This document shows, in pieces, positions 42,562 to 51,012 of a DNA stretch of 54,438 nt. Position 1 is the stretch's first letter. Each line of letters opens with the position of its first letter. The stretch is taken from the NCBI RefSeq assembly GCF_021233435.1, contig NZ_CP089470.1, forward strand, positions 1 to 54,438. Reading direction: 5' to 3'. This DNA comes from Halobacterium noricense (GTDB lineage Archaea; Halobacteriota; Halobacteria; Halobacteriales; Halobacteriaceae). The position numbers and the translations under genes were made by a program. The notes beneath the pieces are model-generated. The model was not told the DNA's origin. It worked only from the letters and a program-made list of their open reading frames with translations, and made no database searches.

Positions 42562-42846
42562 TCAGGCGTCCTCCGAGGCGTCTCGCTCGCCACGGAGATA
42601 TTCATGACCCCGTTCCGTAATTTCGATGAGAGTCGTGTTTTCGCCCTTCGGCCGACGAATGTAGTCACGGGCTTCGAGCTCGTCCAACGCGCGATAAACG
42701 CTGCTCCGATGAGGCGCATCGTTGGACGACTCGTTAAGTGCGTGTACGATAGCGTTGGGGCTAATCGCGATCTCGACGTCATCGAGCAATTCAAGAACGG
42801 GGTCTGTGGCTTTATTCATCCACTTGCCCCGTTTTCGCCGTGCCAT
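42562..42846 (-). CDS. phage-repressor-like winged-helix protein
   Basis: A 94-residue protein: MARRKRGKWMNKATDPVLEL, then a winged helix (SPNAIVHALNESSNDAPHRS, SVYRALDELEARDYIRR, wing TTLIEITERGHEYL). This matches PhiH1-repressor-type regulators of haloarchaeal mobile elements. It sits just upstream of the T4SS operon on the same strand, 215 bp before the pilin gene, and may repress it. Confidence 0.8.
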   Translation of the reverse strand: MARRKRGKWMNKATDPVLELLDDVEIAISPNAIVHALNESSNDAPHRSSVYRALDELEARDYIRRPKGENTTLIEITERGHEYLRGERDASEDA

Positions 42847-42977
42847 CGTGCGTACGTTCCGCGGACCAGTCTAAATTGCACCGATTGGGTCGGTTGCGGG
42901 GACTACACAGACTCATATTGAAACAGTATCGTGCCAAGATTTAATAGGTTACGACCATGTCTTCGAAATATCCCATG

Positions 42978-43046
42978 CGCTCGGCTCACGACCTGAGTCC
43001 ACTCACGAAAAACGCCCGGACTCCCGCCCATACCGGGAGCCGAGCG
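42978..43046. repeat. nested inverted repeats, candidate oriT or RNA structure
   Basis: CGCTCGGCTC (42978-42987) pairs with GAGCCGAGCG (43037-43046). Inside, GAGTCC (42995-43000) pairs with GGACTC (43018-43023). Two coaxial stems near a T4SS operon could be a transfer origin or a folded RNA. No relaxase gene is recognised, so the oriT idea is weak. The remaining gap 42847-43279 has no clear gene. Confidence 0.5.
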
Positions 43047-43279
43047 TATGGCCCACTAACGCATGATAGCCATAGACGACTACCGGGTTAAAATCTCCGG
43101 CGTGACCTCCGCGCAGTACACGCCCGCACCGCAGGGCCTCCTACAACACCACGGTGCGAGCGCGATAGTACCCAATCACACTCACACCACTAACCACCCA
43201 CCGCAGACAACCACCAAGCCCAGTCAGGGTGATGGCGGTTGCATCGGTAATGGTGACGCTAGTGCAAGAGGTGATTGGC

Positions 43280-43453
43280 GTGTCTAGTTCTAGCCCCCAA
43301 CCCCATAATGATATTGGGTGCTGCCCCTGCTGTAACGTCCGTCTGACAGGTTTCCGGACGTATGCTCCCGGTCAGGTTACTGCTGAACCCTGCGGCTGCC
43401 CAATCGACTCCTTCCCGGCTCGCGAGCTCGCAGCAAATGGAGGGGGTGACTGA
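43280..43453 (+). CDS. small cysteine-rich protein
   Basis: A 57-residue frame with GTG start (ATG 43232 would add a hydrophobic stretch). CCPCCNVRLTGFRTYAPGQ with a later CGC gives a zinc-ribbon-like set. Its stop overlaps the ATG of the next gene, which supports translation. It opens a chain of overlapping genes to 45074. Confidence 0.5.
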   Translation: MSSSSPQPHNDIGCCPCCNVRLTGFRTYAPGQVTAEPCGCPIDSFPARELAANGGGD

Positions 43454-44223
43454 TGCCCGCCAACGACCTCAAGTGCGGGCACTGCGGCTATGACGACTTT
43501 GACACACCCCGCGTCCTCATCGCGCACGTCCGCACGTGCAGCCCTCCCGCCGACGACGTCGACAGTGATCCCGCTGACGCTGACCGTGACCCTCCACTCA
43601 TCACTGACGGGGGCGCACTAACGCGAACCTGTGGCGAATGCGGGCTCGCCACCCGCCGACAACGCCTCATCCCCACCGAGGAGGGATACCTGGTCTGCCC
43701 AGCTTGCGGAAACGTGCTTGAGGCCCACACGGGCATCGACTTCACCGATCCCACCGCATACGTCCTCAAACTCGCTACAAACGGCGGTAGTGCATACAAA
43801 TACCATGTCCCCAGCTTCACGAATCCAACCACGCCCCGCTGCCAGATTACCAATCGGAGAAGCGTCACGTACTCGCCCACCACCCGCGACGTCCTCCGGG
43901 ACCGATACTCGCTCTGCGATAACTGTGCTGCGCTCTTGCCCTCGAATCAGCCCCAGCCCGATCCACCCGAGACCGATGCCGCTCAGGACACCCGTGAAGG
44001 CGACCTCTCGACGACCGTCTGGTACAGCACTACGGGCGAGGTCTATCACGAGGATCTTAGCGGCATCCCGGCTTGCCCTGAGGTCATGCCGAACGTCGAC
44101 GAGCACACGCTTCGAGAGGCCCGGGACACGGGCAAACGCCCCTGTAAGGACTGCTGCCCGGTCCAATATCCGGAGGAAGCAGAGACAGAAGCTCACGCGA
44201 CGAAACTCGGTGATTTCGCATGA
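43453..44223 (+). CDS. multi-zinc-finger protein
   Basis: A 256-residue protein. Finger 1 is CGHCGYDDFDTPRVLIAHVR then TC (about 8-29). A second ribbon has CGECG and CPACG (about 60-85). Further Cys pairs are CDNC (about 157) and CKDCCPV near the end. This suggests a nucleic-acid-binding protein with up to four zinc sites. ATG overlaps the upstream stop, and ATGA overlaps the next gene. Function unknown. Confidence 0.68.
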   Translation: MPANDLKCGHCGYDDFDTPRVLIAHVRTCSPPADDVDSDPADADRDPPLITDGGALTRTCGECGLATRRQRLIPTEEGYLVCPACGNVLEAHTGIDFTDPTAYVLKLATNGGSAYKYHVPSFTNPTTPRCQITNRRSVTYSPTTRDVLRDRYSLCDNCAALLPSNQPQPDPPETDAAQDTREGDLSTTVWYSTTGEVYHEDLSGIPACPEVMPNVDEHTLREARDTGKRPCKDCCPVQYPEEAETEAHATKLGDFA

Positions 44224-44543
44224 CGGAGACACCATCTGGCTCGAACCAACCGCGTGAACGCCCGCCGAACAAGTACGAACAGGCGCTTGCCGCGGCTCGC
44301 GACGACCCCAGTCTGCGCGAGCTCGCGAACAACATCTACGCGCTCCCGCACGTCGTCGAAGTCTTCGTCGACGGCGAGGATGACCCTGGCCGGCCGATAG
44401 TCCTCACCGTTGGCTTCGACGACGACGGACACCGCGCAGTCGGCAACGTCCTCGAAATCATGTGGGTCGCCGGCTGGCGGCCCAACGACGCAACATTCGC
44501 CTACCGACGTCTCCGCTTCCAGCGAGTGAACCCGGATGACTGA
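44220..44543 (+). CDS. hypothetical protein in overlapping gene chain
   Basis: A 107-residue protein. After a Pro/Arg-rich start, YEQALAAARDDPSLRELANN, VVEVFVDGEDDPGRPIVLTV and GNVLEIMWVAGWRPNDATFA look like a small alpha/beta fold. It overlaps the previous gene (ATGA) and the next by 8 bp. No family recognised. Confidence 0.62.
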   Translation: MTETPSGSNQPRERPPNKYEQALAAARDDPSLRELANNIYALPHVVEVFVDGEDDPGRPIVLTVGFDDDGHRAVGNVLEIMWVAGWRPNDATFAYRRLRFQRVNPDD

Positions 44544-44676
44544 GAATCAAACGCGCGACAGTCCGGTGTATCGCATCCACGACGAGCCCGTGGTGGAGAC
44601 GACCGACCAGGAGGCCGCTGCGGCCGCCCGCGATCTCGGCTACCGCGTCGAAGAGGTGACTGCCGATGGCGAGTGA
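44536..44676 (+). CDS. 46-residue acidic hypothetical protein
   Basis: MTENQTRDSPVYRIHDEPVV then EAAAAARDLGYRVEEVTADG. Overlaps both neighbours (8 and 11 bp), which makes translation as part of the chain likely. Function unknown. Confidence 0.55.
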   Translation: MTENQTRDSPVYRIHDEPVVETTDQEAAAAARDLGYRVEEVTADGE

Positions 44677-44869
44677 GCGAGACGGCGGAGACCAGCGCCC
44701 AAGCCTCGGGGTACTGGCGTTCTACACGCTCGGGCTCGCCGGCTTTGGGGCATTCATCCACGCTGTCGCCGAGTACGGGTTTGGCGACCTAGCGGTCGTG
44801 ATGCTACTGTGGGGCGTGGTGTGGATTGCTGGTGGCGAAGGGTTCCGGAGGCTGGAACATGCCAACTGA
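44666..44869 (+). CDS. small two-helix membrane protein
   Basis: A 67-residue protein with hydrophobic segments LGVLAFYTLGLAGFGAFIHA and LAVVMLLWGVVWIAGGEGF. Overlaps neighbours on both sides by about 11 bp. Possibly a holin-like or anchoring protein; unassigned. Confidence 0.62.
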   Translation: MASERDGGDQRPSLGVLAFYTLGLAGFGAFIHAVAEYGFGDLAVVMLLWGVVWIAGGEGFRRLEHAN

Positions 44870-45074
44870 CGCCGAGTCCTCGCAGCAGGTCAATCAGGAT
44901 GACGTCTCGCGGTACCTTGGGGATGACTTCGACCCAAGCGACGTCGACGAGTTCGCGAGGACGGAGTGCGACCACTGTGGTCGGAAGGCGGCGACCGGCG
45001 CGCATGGGTGTTGCCGGTGGTGCCGCGGCTATCTCCACGGAGTTGCGGTCGGTATCCGGGGTGATGGGGCGTGA
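44859..45074 (+). CDS. zinc-binding small protein closing the gene chain
   Basis: A 71-residue protein starting MPTDAESSQQVNQDDVSRYL. A C-terminal zinc motif CDHCGRKAATGAHGCCRWC provides Cys pairs. Overlaps the membrane-protein gene. Function unknown. Confidence 0.6.
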   Translation: MPTDAESSQQVNQDDVSRYLGDDFDPSDVDEFARTECDHCGRKAATGAHGCCRWCRGYLHGVAVGIRGDGA

Positions 45075-45240
45075 GCGCGCTCTGTTTAAGTAGTCTGTCG
45101 CGTCTCCGAGCGGCCGACAACGAACCAATAACCGACCAATACCGCCCGAAAGCGTCCGACACACGTTTATGGTGCTTGAGCAAAAAGGCCACTCTATCAG
45201 GTGACCGATACCCCACGCTAGGACACAGTAATTACCGCGA

Positions 45241-45329
45241 CACCACGACCCTGAAGCCCACGAACGCGTGCCATCGCGTTCGCGGGATGCGGGCCGTGGT
45301 GCCGGAGAAGCCCACGTTCGTGCTTCTCC
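45241..45329 (+). ncRNA. candidate structured RNA, two strong hairpins
   Basis: CACCACG (45241-45247) and CGTGGTG (45295-45301) enclose CCC-A-CGAACGCG (45257-45268) paired with CGCGTTCG-C-GGG (45275-45286). A second hairpin, GGAGAAGC (45304-45311) with GCTTCTCC (45322-45329), follows. They lie in the 413-bp gap between two coding blocks, upstream of the 977-residue gene. Could be an untranslated leader, a processed RNA or DNA cruciforms; class and strand not determined. Confidence 0.4.
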
Positions 45330-45487
45330 TTTCGCGGGCAATCGGTAAAATCGTTTCGCCCCTTCACCAGCGACGCGTATCTGCTGGATTGGGGCGCAAC
45401 ACGCGCTGAGAACCCGGTAGCCCCACGTATGCGTAGTCAGCCCCACCACGACCAGACGCCCTGCGTCCCCCAGCCGGAGGCCCACCG

Positions 45488-45568
45488 ATGACCAACCACG
45501 TCATCGCGTGCTCCGAGTACAGCGGGTCCTGCATCGTCGAAGATAACCTCGAAGAGGTGACCCGATGA
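45488..45568 (+). CDS. 26-residue leader peptide, coupled to large gene
   Basis: MTNHVIACSEYSGSCIVEDN then LEEVTR; its stop overlaps the ATG of the 977-residue protein (ATGA). Position suggests a translational coupler or leader peptide. It could be chance. Confidence 0.35.
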   Translation: MTNHVIACSEYSGSCIVEDNLEEVTR

Positions 45569-48498
45569 GCCAGACACCCGGCTTGACGTGGAGCCAACAG
45601 GCCCCCCTCACCGCGGACGTCGAGCTCGAAGACCCGCCAGTGTCCCGCCCGGAGCTCTGGCGCCGCATCGTCGTCCCCGAGGCCTTCTGGTCCGCCCTTG
45701 ATGATGCGCTGCAGGCGTTCGTCGAGGACGCCTCAGACACGTGGGAGCTGGGTGAAAATCTCCGAGCGGCGACGACACGAGAGTTCGCAGATGTTGCTGT
45801 TCAGTACGTCACGGCAACGGCTGGTGACGAGCGTGGAGCAGAGAAGGAGCGAGAGTTTCGCCGGCAGGCTCGAAATCTCGGCGGCTACGGCGTCGACACG
45901 TCCCTTAAGGACGTGCGAGACGGGCCGCTGGCGTTACTCCAAGCTGCCGACGTCGTTCCAGACATCGTCCTCAACATCGACGCTGACTGGCTGGACGGCC
46001 TGACCGGGACGCAGCTGCGTCGGTGGCTGTCGTTCCTCCCAGTGCTCGCGACCGGCTGCGCCGTCCGCGTGGTTGTCTCGCCCATCGCAGCCCGCCGGCT
46101 CGTCCGGAGTCATGCCGGGAAGCTGCCGGCGGACAGCGTTCAGCAGCTCGCACAGCCGTCCGGTAACGCGTGCGACCACGCGCGCGTTGGCGACCGGACG
46201 CCACTCCCCGGCGACCGCGAGCTCGCACGCGACGCCCTCGATGCGCTGGACCGTGATGGGCCGCTGCTAGCTGTGCTGCGGGCGCTGGCGGCCTCGTCGG
46301 ACCAAATGCTCACGTACGACGCGCTTGACCGCCACGTGCTCCTCGAGGACGCGCCACGGGCGACGTGGCGCTCACGTCTCTTACGGCTCCGCGATCTCGG
46401 CGTGGTCGACCGCCAAGAGTGGGCGGGCGTCGCCCATCATCGTCTCACGACCGCTGGTCTGCTTGTTGTCCAAGAGGACGCTGAGGAGCGCGGTGAGGAG
46501 CCACCAACTCCCGGGAGCGGTTGGGAGACCGACCGCACCGAACAGACACCCGAGCCGCACAGCACGGCAACTGACGCTGCTGACGCTGATGGCGCGCGCG
46601 AGGAACGCGTGCGCCGTGGTGACGACGGTGCGGACGAGGCGTTGTCCAGCCGTTCGGCACCCCCCAAATCTTCCAGCGAGGGCCGTGTACCCATACGCGG
46701 GCAAGACGGCCCCGGGGACGCCGAGGGCCGGGACGCGGCGGCTGAGGGGCGTGAGGTCGCCAAGAGCGGCCGCGAGACGGGCCGCCCCGGCAAGGAAGGC
46801 CGGATGCGACCTGATCGCCACGCCGCGCTCTACTCGGTCACGAACGGCGCCGACGTCGTCACCTGTAACCGGTCGGTAGACAGCGTGAGCGGCCGCCGCA
46901 CCCGGTATGATGAGGACCGTGATGAGGTTTCGGTCTCGGTGGACTACTCCGACGACGTGGCGGTGCTGGCGGTGCGGCTGTGCGCCGCGTTGACCGAGGG
47001 AGATGCCTGGAATTCCGCACTGTCACAGGAACGTCTCGACGGTGCTGGCGGGGACTTAGCCGGCCTCGTGACGTCGAATCCGTACATTCTCCGGAAGGGT
47101 CGCTGCCTCGGCTACCTAGCGAACGAGGACGCGAACGGCCACGACTTCCGAGAACGCCTTCACAAGGAGCGACGGGCACTGCTCGCGATGCTCGACGACC
47201 TCCGCGGTGAGGACGGCGAGTTTCGGGCGGACATCGCCAGTGAAGTCGCCCGGCGAGCACATGGACTGCTTGGAACGCTCGCCCAGCTCTACGACCTCCT
47301 CGGCATCGACATTGTTCGCGAGATTCGCGTCAAGAACTACCGTCGCGACGTCCACGACCGCCGCCGAATTCTCGTAAAATTCCTTTCGTCGGCCATTCCG
47401 AAATCGGCGCGCTACGGCCATTACTCGGCGTATCGCGTCCTCTATGAGCCGCGGAGTGAGAAGCGGTGTAACGACAACACGCTCGGCCAGCCGGACACGA
47501 GAGGCGACAAAACAGGCGAACACATCGGGTCGTGGGTCATCTCGGGACCGGGCGCCGACGACTTGCTTCCCGACCTCGAAGGGTGTGCCGGCCGAGAGTA
47601 CGACCTCCAGGAGGATGCCGAGAACTTCGCGGCGTTCGAGGTGCCGGTCGTCGTCGAGGACGGCTGGCGGCGGGAAGCCATCGCAACGGCGGTGAACCGC
47701 GTCGGTGTCGGGAAGAATCTCGAAGGGACACGGGCCACGATTTCGACGCTGGCCGCGCTCTTGGGGAGCGTCCATGACGTCGCGGCGGCGATCTGGGGGC
47801 TCGGCGCCGAGGACGAGTTCCGTGAGATAGACCTCGCGGAGCTGCGTCCAGCGCTCGGCCGGCTGCCGGCGGACCGAATCCTTCCCGATGTCGGCGGCAG
47901 CACGATCTCCCGAGTGGTCGCGGCGCTGCTGGAGGCCGATGAGCCGCTGTCGGCGTCGACGCTGTCGGAGCGGGCAGACGTCTCGACGCAGAGTCTTCGC
48001 GATAATCGGGACGTCTTGGAGGCGTTCGGCCTCGTCGACGTCACCGAGCAGGGTGCGGGTCGCGCCTCGCTGTGGCGGTTCCGGCTGCCGTTCAAGAGCG
48101 AACGCTTCGATGACGTGCCGGAACGGGAGCCCGAGGAGTACCCCGGCGAGGGGTCGGTACTGCGGCCCTCGGCGCTCCTGCAGGAGCGTGACCCTCGGGT
48201 GTCGGAGGCGGTTCTGGCGGTCTTGGAGGGGCCGCTGATGGAGCTCGGTATCGACGTGACGAGCACCGAGGAGTGGCTAGATCTCGTCACGGACTACCGA
48301 CTGAGTGCTGAGAAAGCAGAGGCGACAGCGAAGCGGTGGCCGTGGATTCGGCCGTGGATGAACGTAGTTGCGGCGTTGCTCGGCTGGGATTGCAAGCTGT
48401 TCACGAACGGGTGGTTGGAGACGTCGTCGACGGAGTACCGCTTCGGGGCGGCACCGCGAGCAGACCAGACGACGCTGCGGAAGGCAACAGCGGATTAA
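45565..48498 (+). CDS. 977-residue winged-helix protein, possible element-specific replication/regulatory protein
   Basis: The largest forward-strand gene. Residues 1-220 are an alpha/beta domain (LWRRIVVPEAFWSALDDALQ, VVPDIVLNIDADWLDGLTG), with a winged helix about 225-300 (LLAVLRALAASSDQMLTYDA, RLRDLGVVDRQEW). An acidic Gly/Arg-rich linker spans about 305-420. The next domain (about 425-740) contains VTSNPYILRKGRCLGYLANE, AQLYDLLGIDIVREIRVKNY and IGSWVISGPGADDLLPDL. A C-terminal winged helix follows (LSASTLSERADVSTQSLRDN, 785-850). No polymerase, relaxase or helicase motif was seen. Size and duplicated HTH suggest a DNA-binding hub of the element; the role is unknown. Confidence 0.65.
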   Translation: MSQTPGLTWSQQAPLTADVELEDPPVSRPELWRRIVVPEAFWSALDDALQAFVEDASDTWELGENLRAATTREFADVAVQYVTATAGDERGAEKEREFRRQARNLGGYGVDTSLKDVRDGPLALLQAADVVPDIVLNIDADWLDGLTGTQLRRWLSFLPVLATGCAVRVVVSPIAARRLVRSHAGKLPADSVQQLAQPSGNACDHARVGDRTPLPGDRELARDALDALDRDGPLLAVLRALAASSDQMLTYDALDRHVLLEDAPRATWRSRLLRLRDLGVVDRQEWAGVAHHRLTTAGLLVVQEDAEERGEEPPTPGSGWETDRTEQTPEPHSTATDAADADGAREERVRRGDDGADEALSSRSAPPKSSSEGRVPIRGQDGPGDAEGRDAAAEGREVAKSGRETGRPGKEGRMRPDRHAALYSVTNGADVVTCNRSVDSVSGRRTRYDEDRDEVSVSVDYSDDVAVLAVRLCAALTEGDAWNSALSQERLDGAGGDLAGLVTSNPYILRKGRCLGYLANEDANGHDFRERLHKERRALLAMLDDLRGEDGEFRADIASEVARRAHGLLGTLAQLYDLLGIDIVREIRVKNYRRDVHDRRRILVKFLSSAIPKSARYGHYSAYRVLYEPRSEKRCNDNTLGQPDTRGDKTGEHIGSWVISGPGADDLLPDLEGCAGREYDLQEDAENFAAFEVPVVVEDGWRREAIATAVNRVGVGKNLEGTRATISTLAALLGSVHDVAAAIWGLGAEDEFREIDLAELRPALGRLPADRILPDVGGSTISRVVAALLEADEPLSASTLSERADVSTQSLRDNRDVLEAFGLVDVTEQGAGRASLWRFRLPFKSERFDDVPEREPEEYPGEGSVLRPSALLQERDPRVSEAVLAVLEGPLMELGIDVTSTEEWLDLVTDYRLSAEKAEATAKRWPWIRPWMNVVAALLGWDCKLFTNGWLETSSTEYRFGAAPRADQTTLRKATAD

Positions 48499-48573
48499 TG
48501 TCGAGAGTTCGGGTTTCGGATGCGGCTGTGGGATATAAGGGCCCGGACGGGGATATTCAAGTCAGTATCGACG

Positions 48574-49065
48574 ATGTCACCTGACGGCCACCCCAGCCCG
48601 GAGGAGATGGCGGAGCATTCGCGCAAGAGGTTAGAGGCGGCTCGCGAGGAGCTCCAGCACATGAGCACCGAGGAGTTCGAGGAGATGTTCGAGGAGCTGC
48701 TTGAACGTCTTGAGGTCTTCGACGAGTCGACGGACTTGATGATTGTTCAGTTCGCGGTCGGTATCGACGAGGGCATCGAGAAGTGGCGGCTCCAGCACCT
48801 CGATAACTCTATCGAGGGCTCACTCTGGGACAAACAGAAGTACGTCCTCGATTTCGACGAGGTCGGGGCGAACGGCCTCGGTATTGACACGTTCACTGTT
48901 AATTTTGTCCAGGAGGGTGCACCAGCACCAGAAGATGCACGCAAGGCGTTGTACGCCGCGTTTCGTGAAGCGTCAGAAGTTGACTCGCCGGATGACCTCT
49001 TCATCTCTGATGTTCAGATGCGCGTCGACGTCACCGAGGACGGCTTTTCAATCTCCTATCTGTAG
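48574..49065 (+). CDS. acidic hypothetical protein
   Basis: A 163-residue protein starting MSPDGHPSPEEMAEHSRKRL; upstream in-frame start is less likely. Helical N-terminal half (AREELQHMSTEEFEEMFEEL), then a beta-rich half (LWDKQKYVLDFDEVGANGLG, FTVNFVQEGAPAPEDARKAL, MRVDVTEDGFSISYL). It follows the large gene by 75 bp. No family recognised. Confidence 0.6.
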   Translation: MSPDGHPSPEEMAEHSRKRLEAAREELQHMSTEEFEEMFEELLERLEVFDESTDLMIVQFAVGIDEGIEKWRLQHLDNSIEGSLWDKQKYVLDFDEVGANGLGIDTFTVNFVQEGAPAPEDARKALYAAFREASEVDSPDDLFISDVQMRVDVTEDGFSISYL

Positions 49066-49189
49066 CAGTCGTCGCTAGCAAGTAGTTCTACCCGTTCCTT
49101 TTCTCTGTCATCGGGCTACTTTATCGAGGGTATCCCCTCGATGAAAGACCCGAAAGTCCGTGTGGATGGTGTGGTCTTGAACGGCGGCG

Positions 49190-49357
49190 CTAGAGGTCGC
49201 GGGGCTGGACCGTCTTGCGGTCGTTGGCCTCGGCGCGTTCGGCAGCGTCGGCAAGCAGTTCGGCGACCTCCTCGTTGAGGGCATCGTAGAAGTCGGCCGC
49301 GACGTTGTAGTCCTCGATTTCGTCCTTCACGGCTGCTTTGACGATTAGGTCAGACAT
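49190..49357 (-). CDS. single histone-fold protein, DUF1931-like
   Basis: A 55-residue protein: MSDLIVKAAVKDEIEDYNVA, DFYDALNEEVAELLADAAER, AEANDRKTVQPRDL. The pattern of helix, central long helix and the RKTVxPRDL end is that of the histone-fold DUF1931 family in archaea. It is probably DNA-binding or architectural as a dimer. It stands alone on the reverse strand, easily missed because of its length. Family from memory. Confidence 0.7.
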   Translation of the reverse strand: MSDLIVKAAVKDEIEDYNVAADFYDALNEEVAELLADAAERAEANDRKTVQPRDL

Positions 49358-49494
49358 TCCATCTGAGGGTTCTCTGGTCCCGTATATAAAGGTTCGAAGT
49401 TTCTCACCCCGGCTTTCGCGCGTCGTACTGCCGGTGTACGTCCGGAATATCGGAGCAGTCTTAATGAACCTATAAAAAGGAGTGAATTGGACGG

Positions 49495-49776
49495 ATGCAC
49501 GACTTCACGGGATTCCAACGCGACCTGTTGTATGTGATTGCTGACTTCGAGGAACCGCACGGCCTTGCCATCAAAGACGAACTCGAGGACTACTACGGGA
49601 ACGAAATCAACCACGGGCGGCTGTACCCGAACCTCGATGAACTCGTGGACAAAGCCCTCGTGGAGAAAGGCGAACTCGACAGGCGAACAAACTCGTATAC
49701 GCTCACGGAACGTGGCCGCCGCGAGCTCGCTGCGCGCCGCGAATGGGAGAAACAGTACGTCGACGTCGGCGAGTAG
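49495..49776 (+). CDS. PadR-family winged-helix regulator, paralogue
   Basis: A 93-residue protein, near-identical in layout to 24695-24976 (MHDFTGFQRDLLYVIADFEE, INHGRLYPNLDELVDKALVE, wing TNSYTLTERGRREL). TATAAAAAGG at 49471-49480 lies 15-24 bases before the ATG, so the transcript is probably leaderless. Two PadR paralogues may cross-regulate. Confidence 0.88.
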   Translation: MHDFTGFQRDLLYVIADFEEPHGLAIKDELEDYYGNEINHGRLYPNLDELVDKALVEKGELDRRTNSYTLTERGRRELAARREWEKQYVDVGE

Positions 49777-49901
49777 GCTACGCCCTCGTGCGCTGCTCAC
49801 CGCCGCACTCGCCGTCGCGAACTTCATCGACTGAGACGAGCCCGGCAATCTCGCCGACGTCCTTCTTCCAGCCGTTCAACACGAGAAGACCGCCCTCCGT
49901 C

Positions 49902-49944
49902 GCTAACCAACAAATCTAATTTAAAGCGGGTTCTGTTGGTTAGC
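49902..49944. repeat. dispersed inverted repeat, copy 7
   Basis: GCTAACCAACA (49902-49912) and TGTTGGTTAGC (49934-49944), perfect 11-bp arms. The right arm ends directly before the ATG at 49945, and the centre contains TTTAAA (49919-49924), a probable promoter element. A bound protein would block transcription. Confidence 0.9.
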
Positions 49945-51012
49945 ATGACCGATGCTAGCGCCGTCGACGACCACCGCCTCGAAATCGACGAGGACACGTG
50001 CCTCGCACTCACGGGCAGCGCCAACCAGTGCGGCAACGGCCTCAACACGGACGCAGCCGACGCGGACGCCGGTCTCTGCGGCATCCACGTTGATACCGAT
50101 GCCGTGAGGCTCACGGACTTCGACGTTGCGGCGTGGGCTGGCCTCCTTGACGAGTTTATTGATCTGTTTCGAGACAACACTACAGCGTACGCTCTCGCGA
50201 CGCTCTCACCCGATATTGAGGACGTCTGGGGCACCGTGACTGGTGTTCAAGAGCTTACGATTGGGCCGGTGGAGTTCAGCGTCTCCCAGGTCTGTGGGCT
50301 TGCTCGCGAGCTCGCCTCCCACCCGGACCTCGACGTCGACGACCACCCGCTCGGGACCGGCGGGTGCATCGCGTTACAGGACACAAGCGCGAAAAACCAC
50401 TCCTGCCCGAACAGCGCGTACGGCCAAAGCCTCCTCTGTGGCGTGCATCAAGACGCAGACCTGCCGGGGACACTCCTCGATGACGACGAGCGCGGCAGCA
50501 ACTATGAGGACGTCACCGTTGACGGCGACGACTACCTCCTTGTCGAACGGCGTGGCGAGGACCTGATCGTCGTCGACGTCGACGAGTGGATGATTCAGCG
50601 CCTCGACGGCGCCGCGTCTATCGCGAGCGATGGGGCGCGAATCGAGGAACCGGAGGCTCCGAGTCAGTTGCCGAAGTATCTCCGTGAGGGCCTGCAGAAG
50701 CAGGACGCGGATGATTTGCGGGTGGTTGCGGAGTTCGCGGAAGAGTTGGCGGCGTATCGCGAGCAACGCCAGCAGCGCGCGCTCGAAGCGAACGCGGACC
50801 GCGACGTCGACGACGTCCCCGACGAGTGGGAGGATGACGAGTGGGAAGATGAGCTCGAGGAAGCCCGCGAGAAAGCCGACCTCTCGGAGACGAAGGGGAC
50901 GTTGACGACGAAAACCATCGAGAATCGGGACTACTACTACCTGCAGTGGCGGGAGGGAGACAAGATCCGGAGCCAGTACGTCGCCCCCGTGGTGCCCGCG
51001 AATTCCAGCTAA
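49945..51012 (+). CDS. duplicated Cys/His-motif protein bracketed by inverted repeats
   Basis: A 355-residue protein from Met 49945. Two similar Cys/His segments occur: CLALTGSANQCGNGLNTDAA..LCGIH (about 16-47) and CIALQDTSAKNHSCPNSAYG..LCGVH (about 140-169), each a potential zinc site. Next come a helical acidic region and a C-terminal segment TLTTKTIENRDYYYLQWREG with KIRSQYVAPV, a compact motif found in DUF6788-like proteins. Inverted repeats lie at its start and over its stop codon (TAA in CTAACC). Autoregulation or cassette-like mobility are both possible. Function unknown. Confidence 0.62.
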   Translation: MTDASAVDDHRLEIDEDTCLALTGSANQCGNGLNTDAADADAGLCGIHVDTDAVRLTDFDVAAWAGLLDEFIDLFRDNTTAYALATLSPDIEDVWGTVTGVQELTIGPVEFSVSQVCGLARELASHPDLDVDDHPLGTGGCIALQDTSAKNHSCPNSAYGQSLLCGVHQDADLPGTLLDDDERGSNYEDVTVDGDDYLLVERRGEDLIVVDVDEWMIQRLDGAASIASDGARIEEPEAPSQLPKYLREGLQKQDADDLRVVAEFAEELAAYREQRQQRALEANADRDVDDVPDEWEDDEWEDELEEAREKADLSETKGTLTTKTIENRDYYYLQWREGDKIRSQYVAPVVPANSS

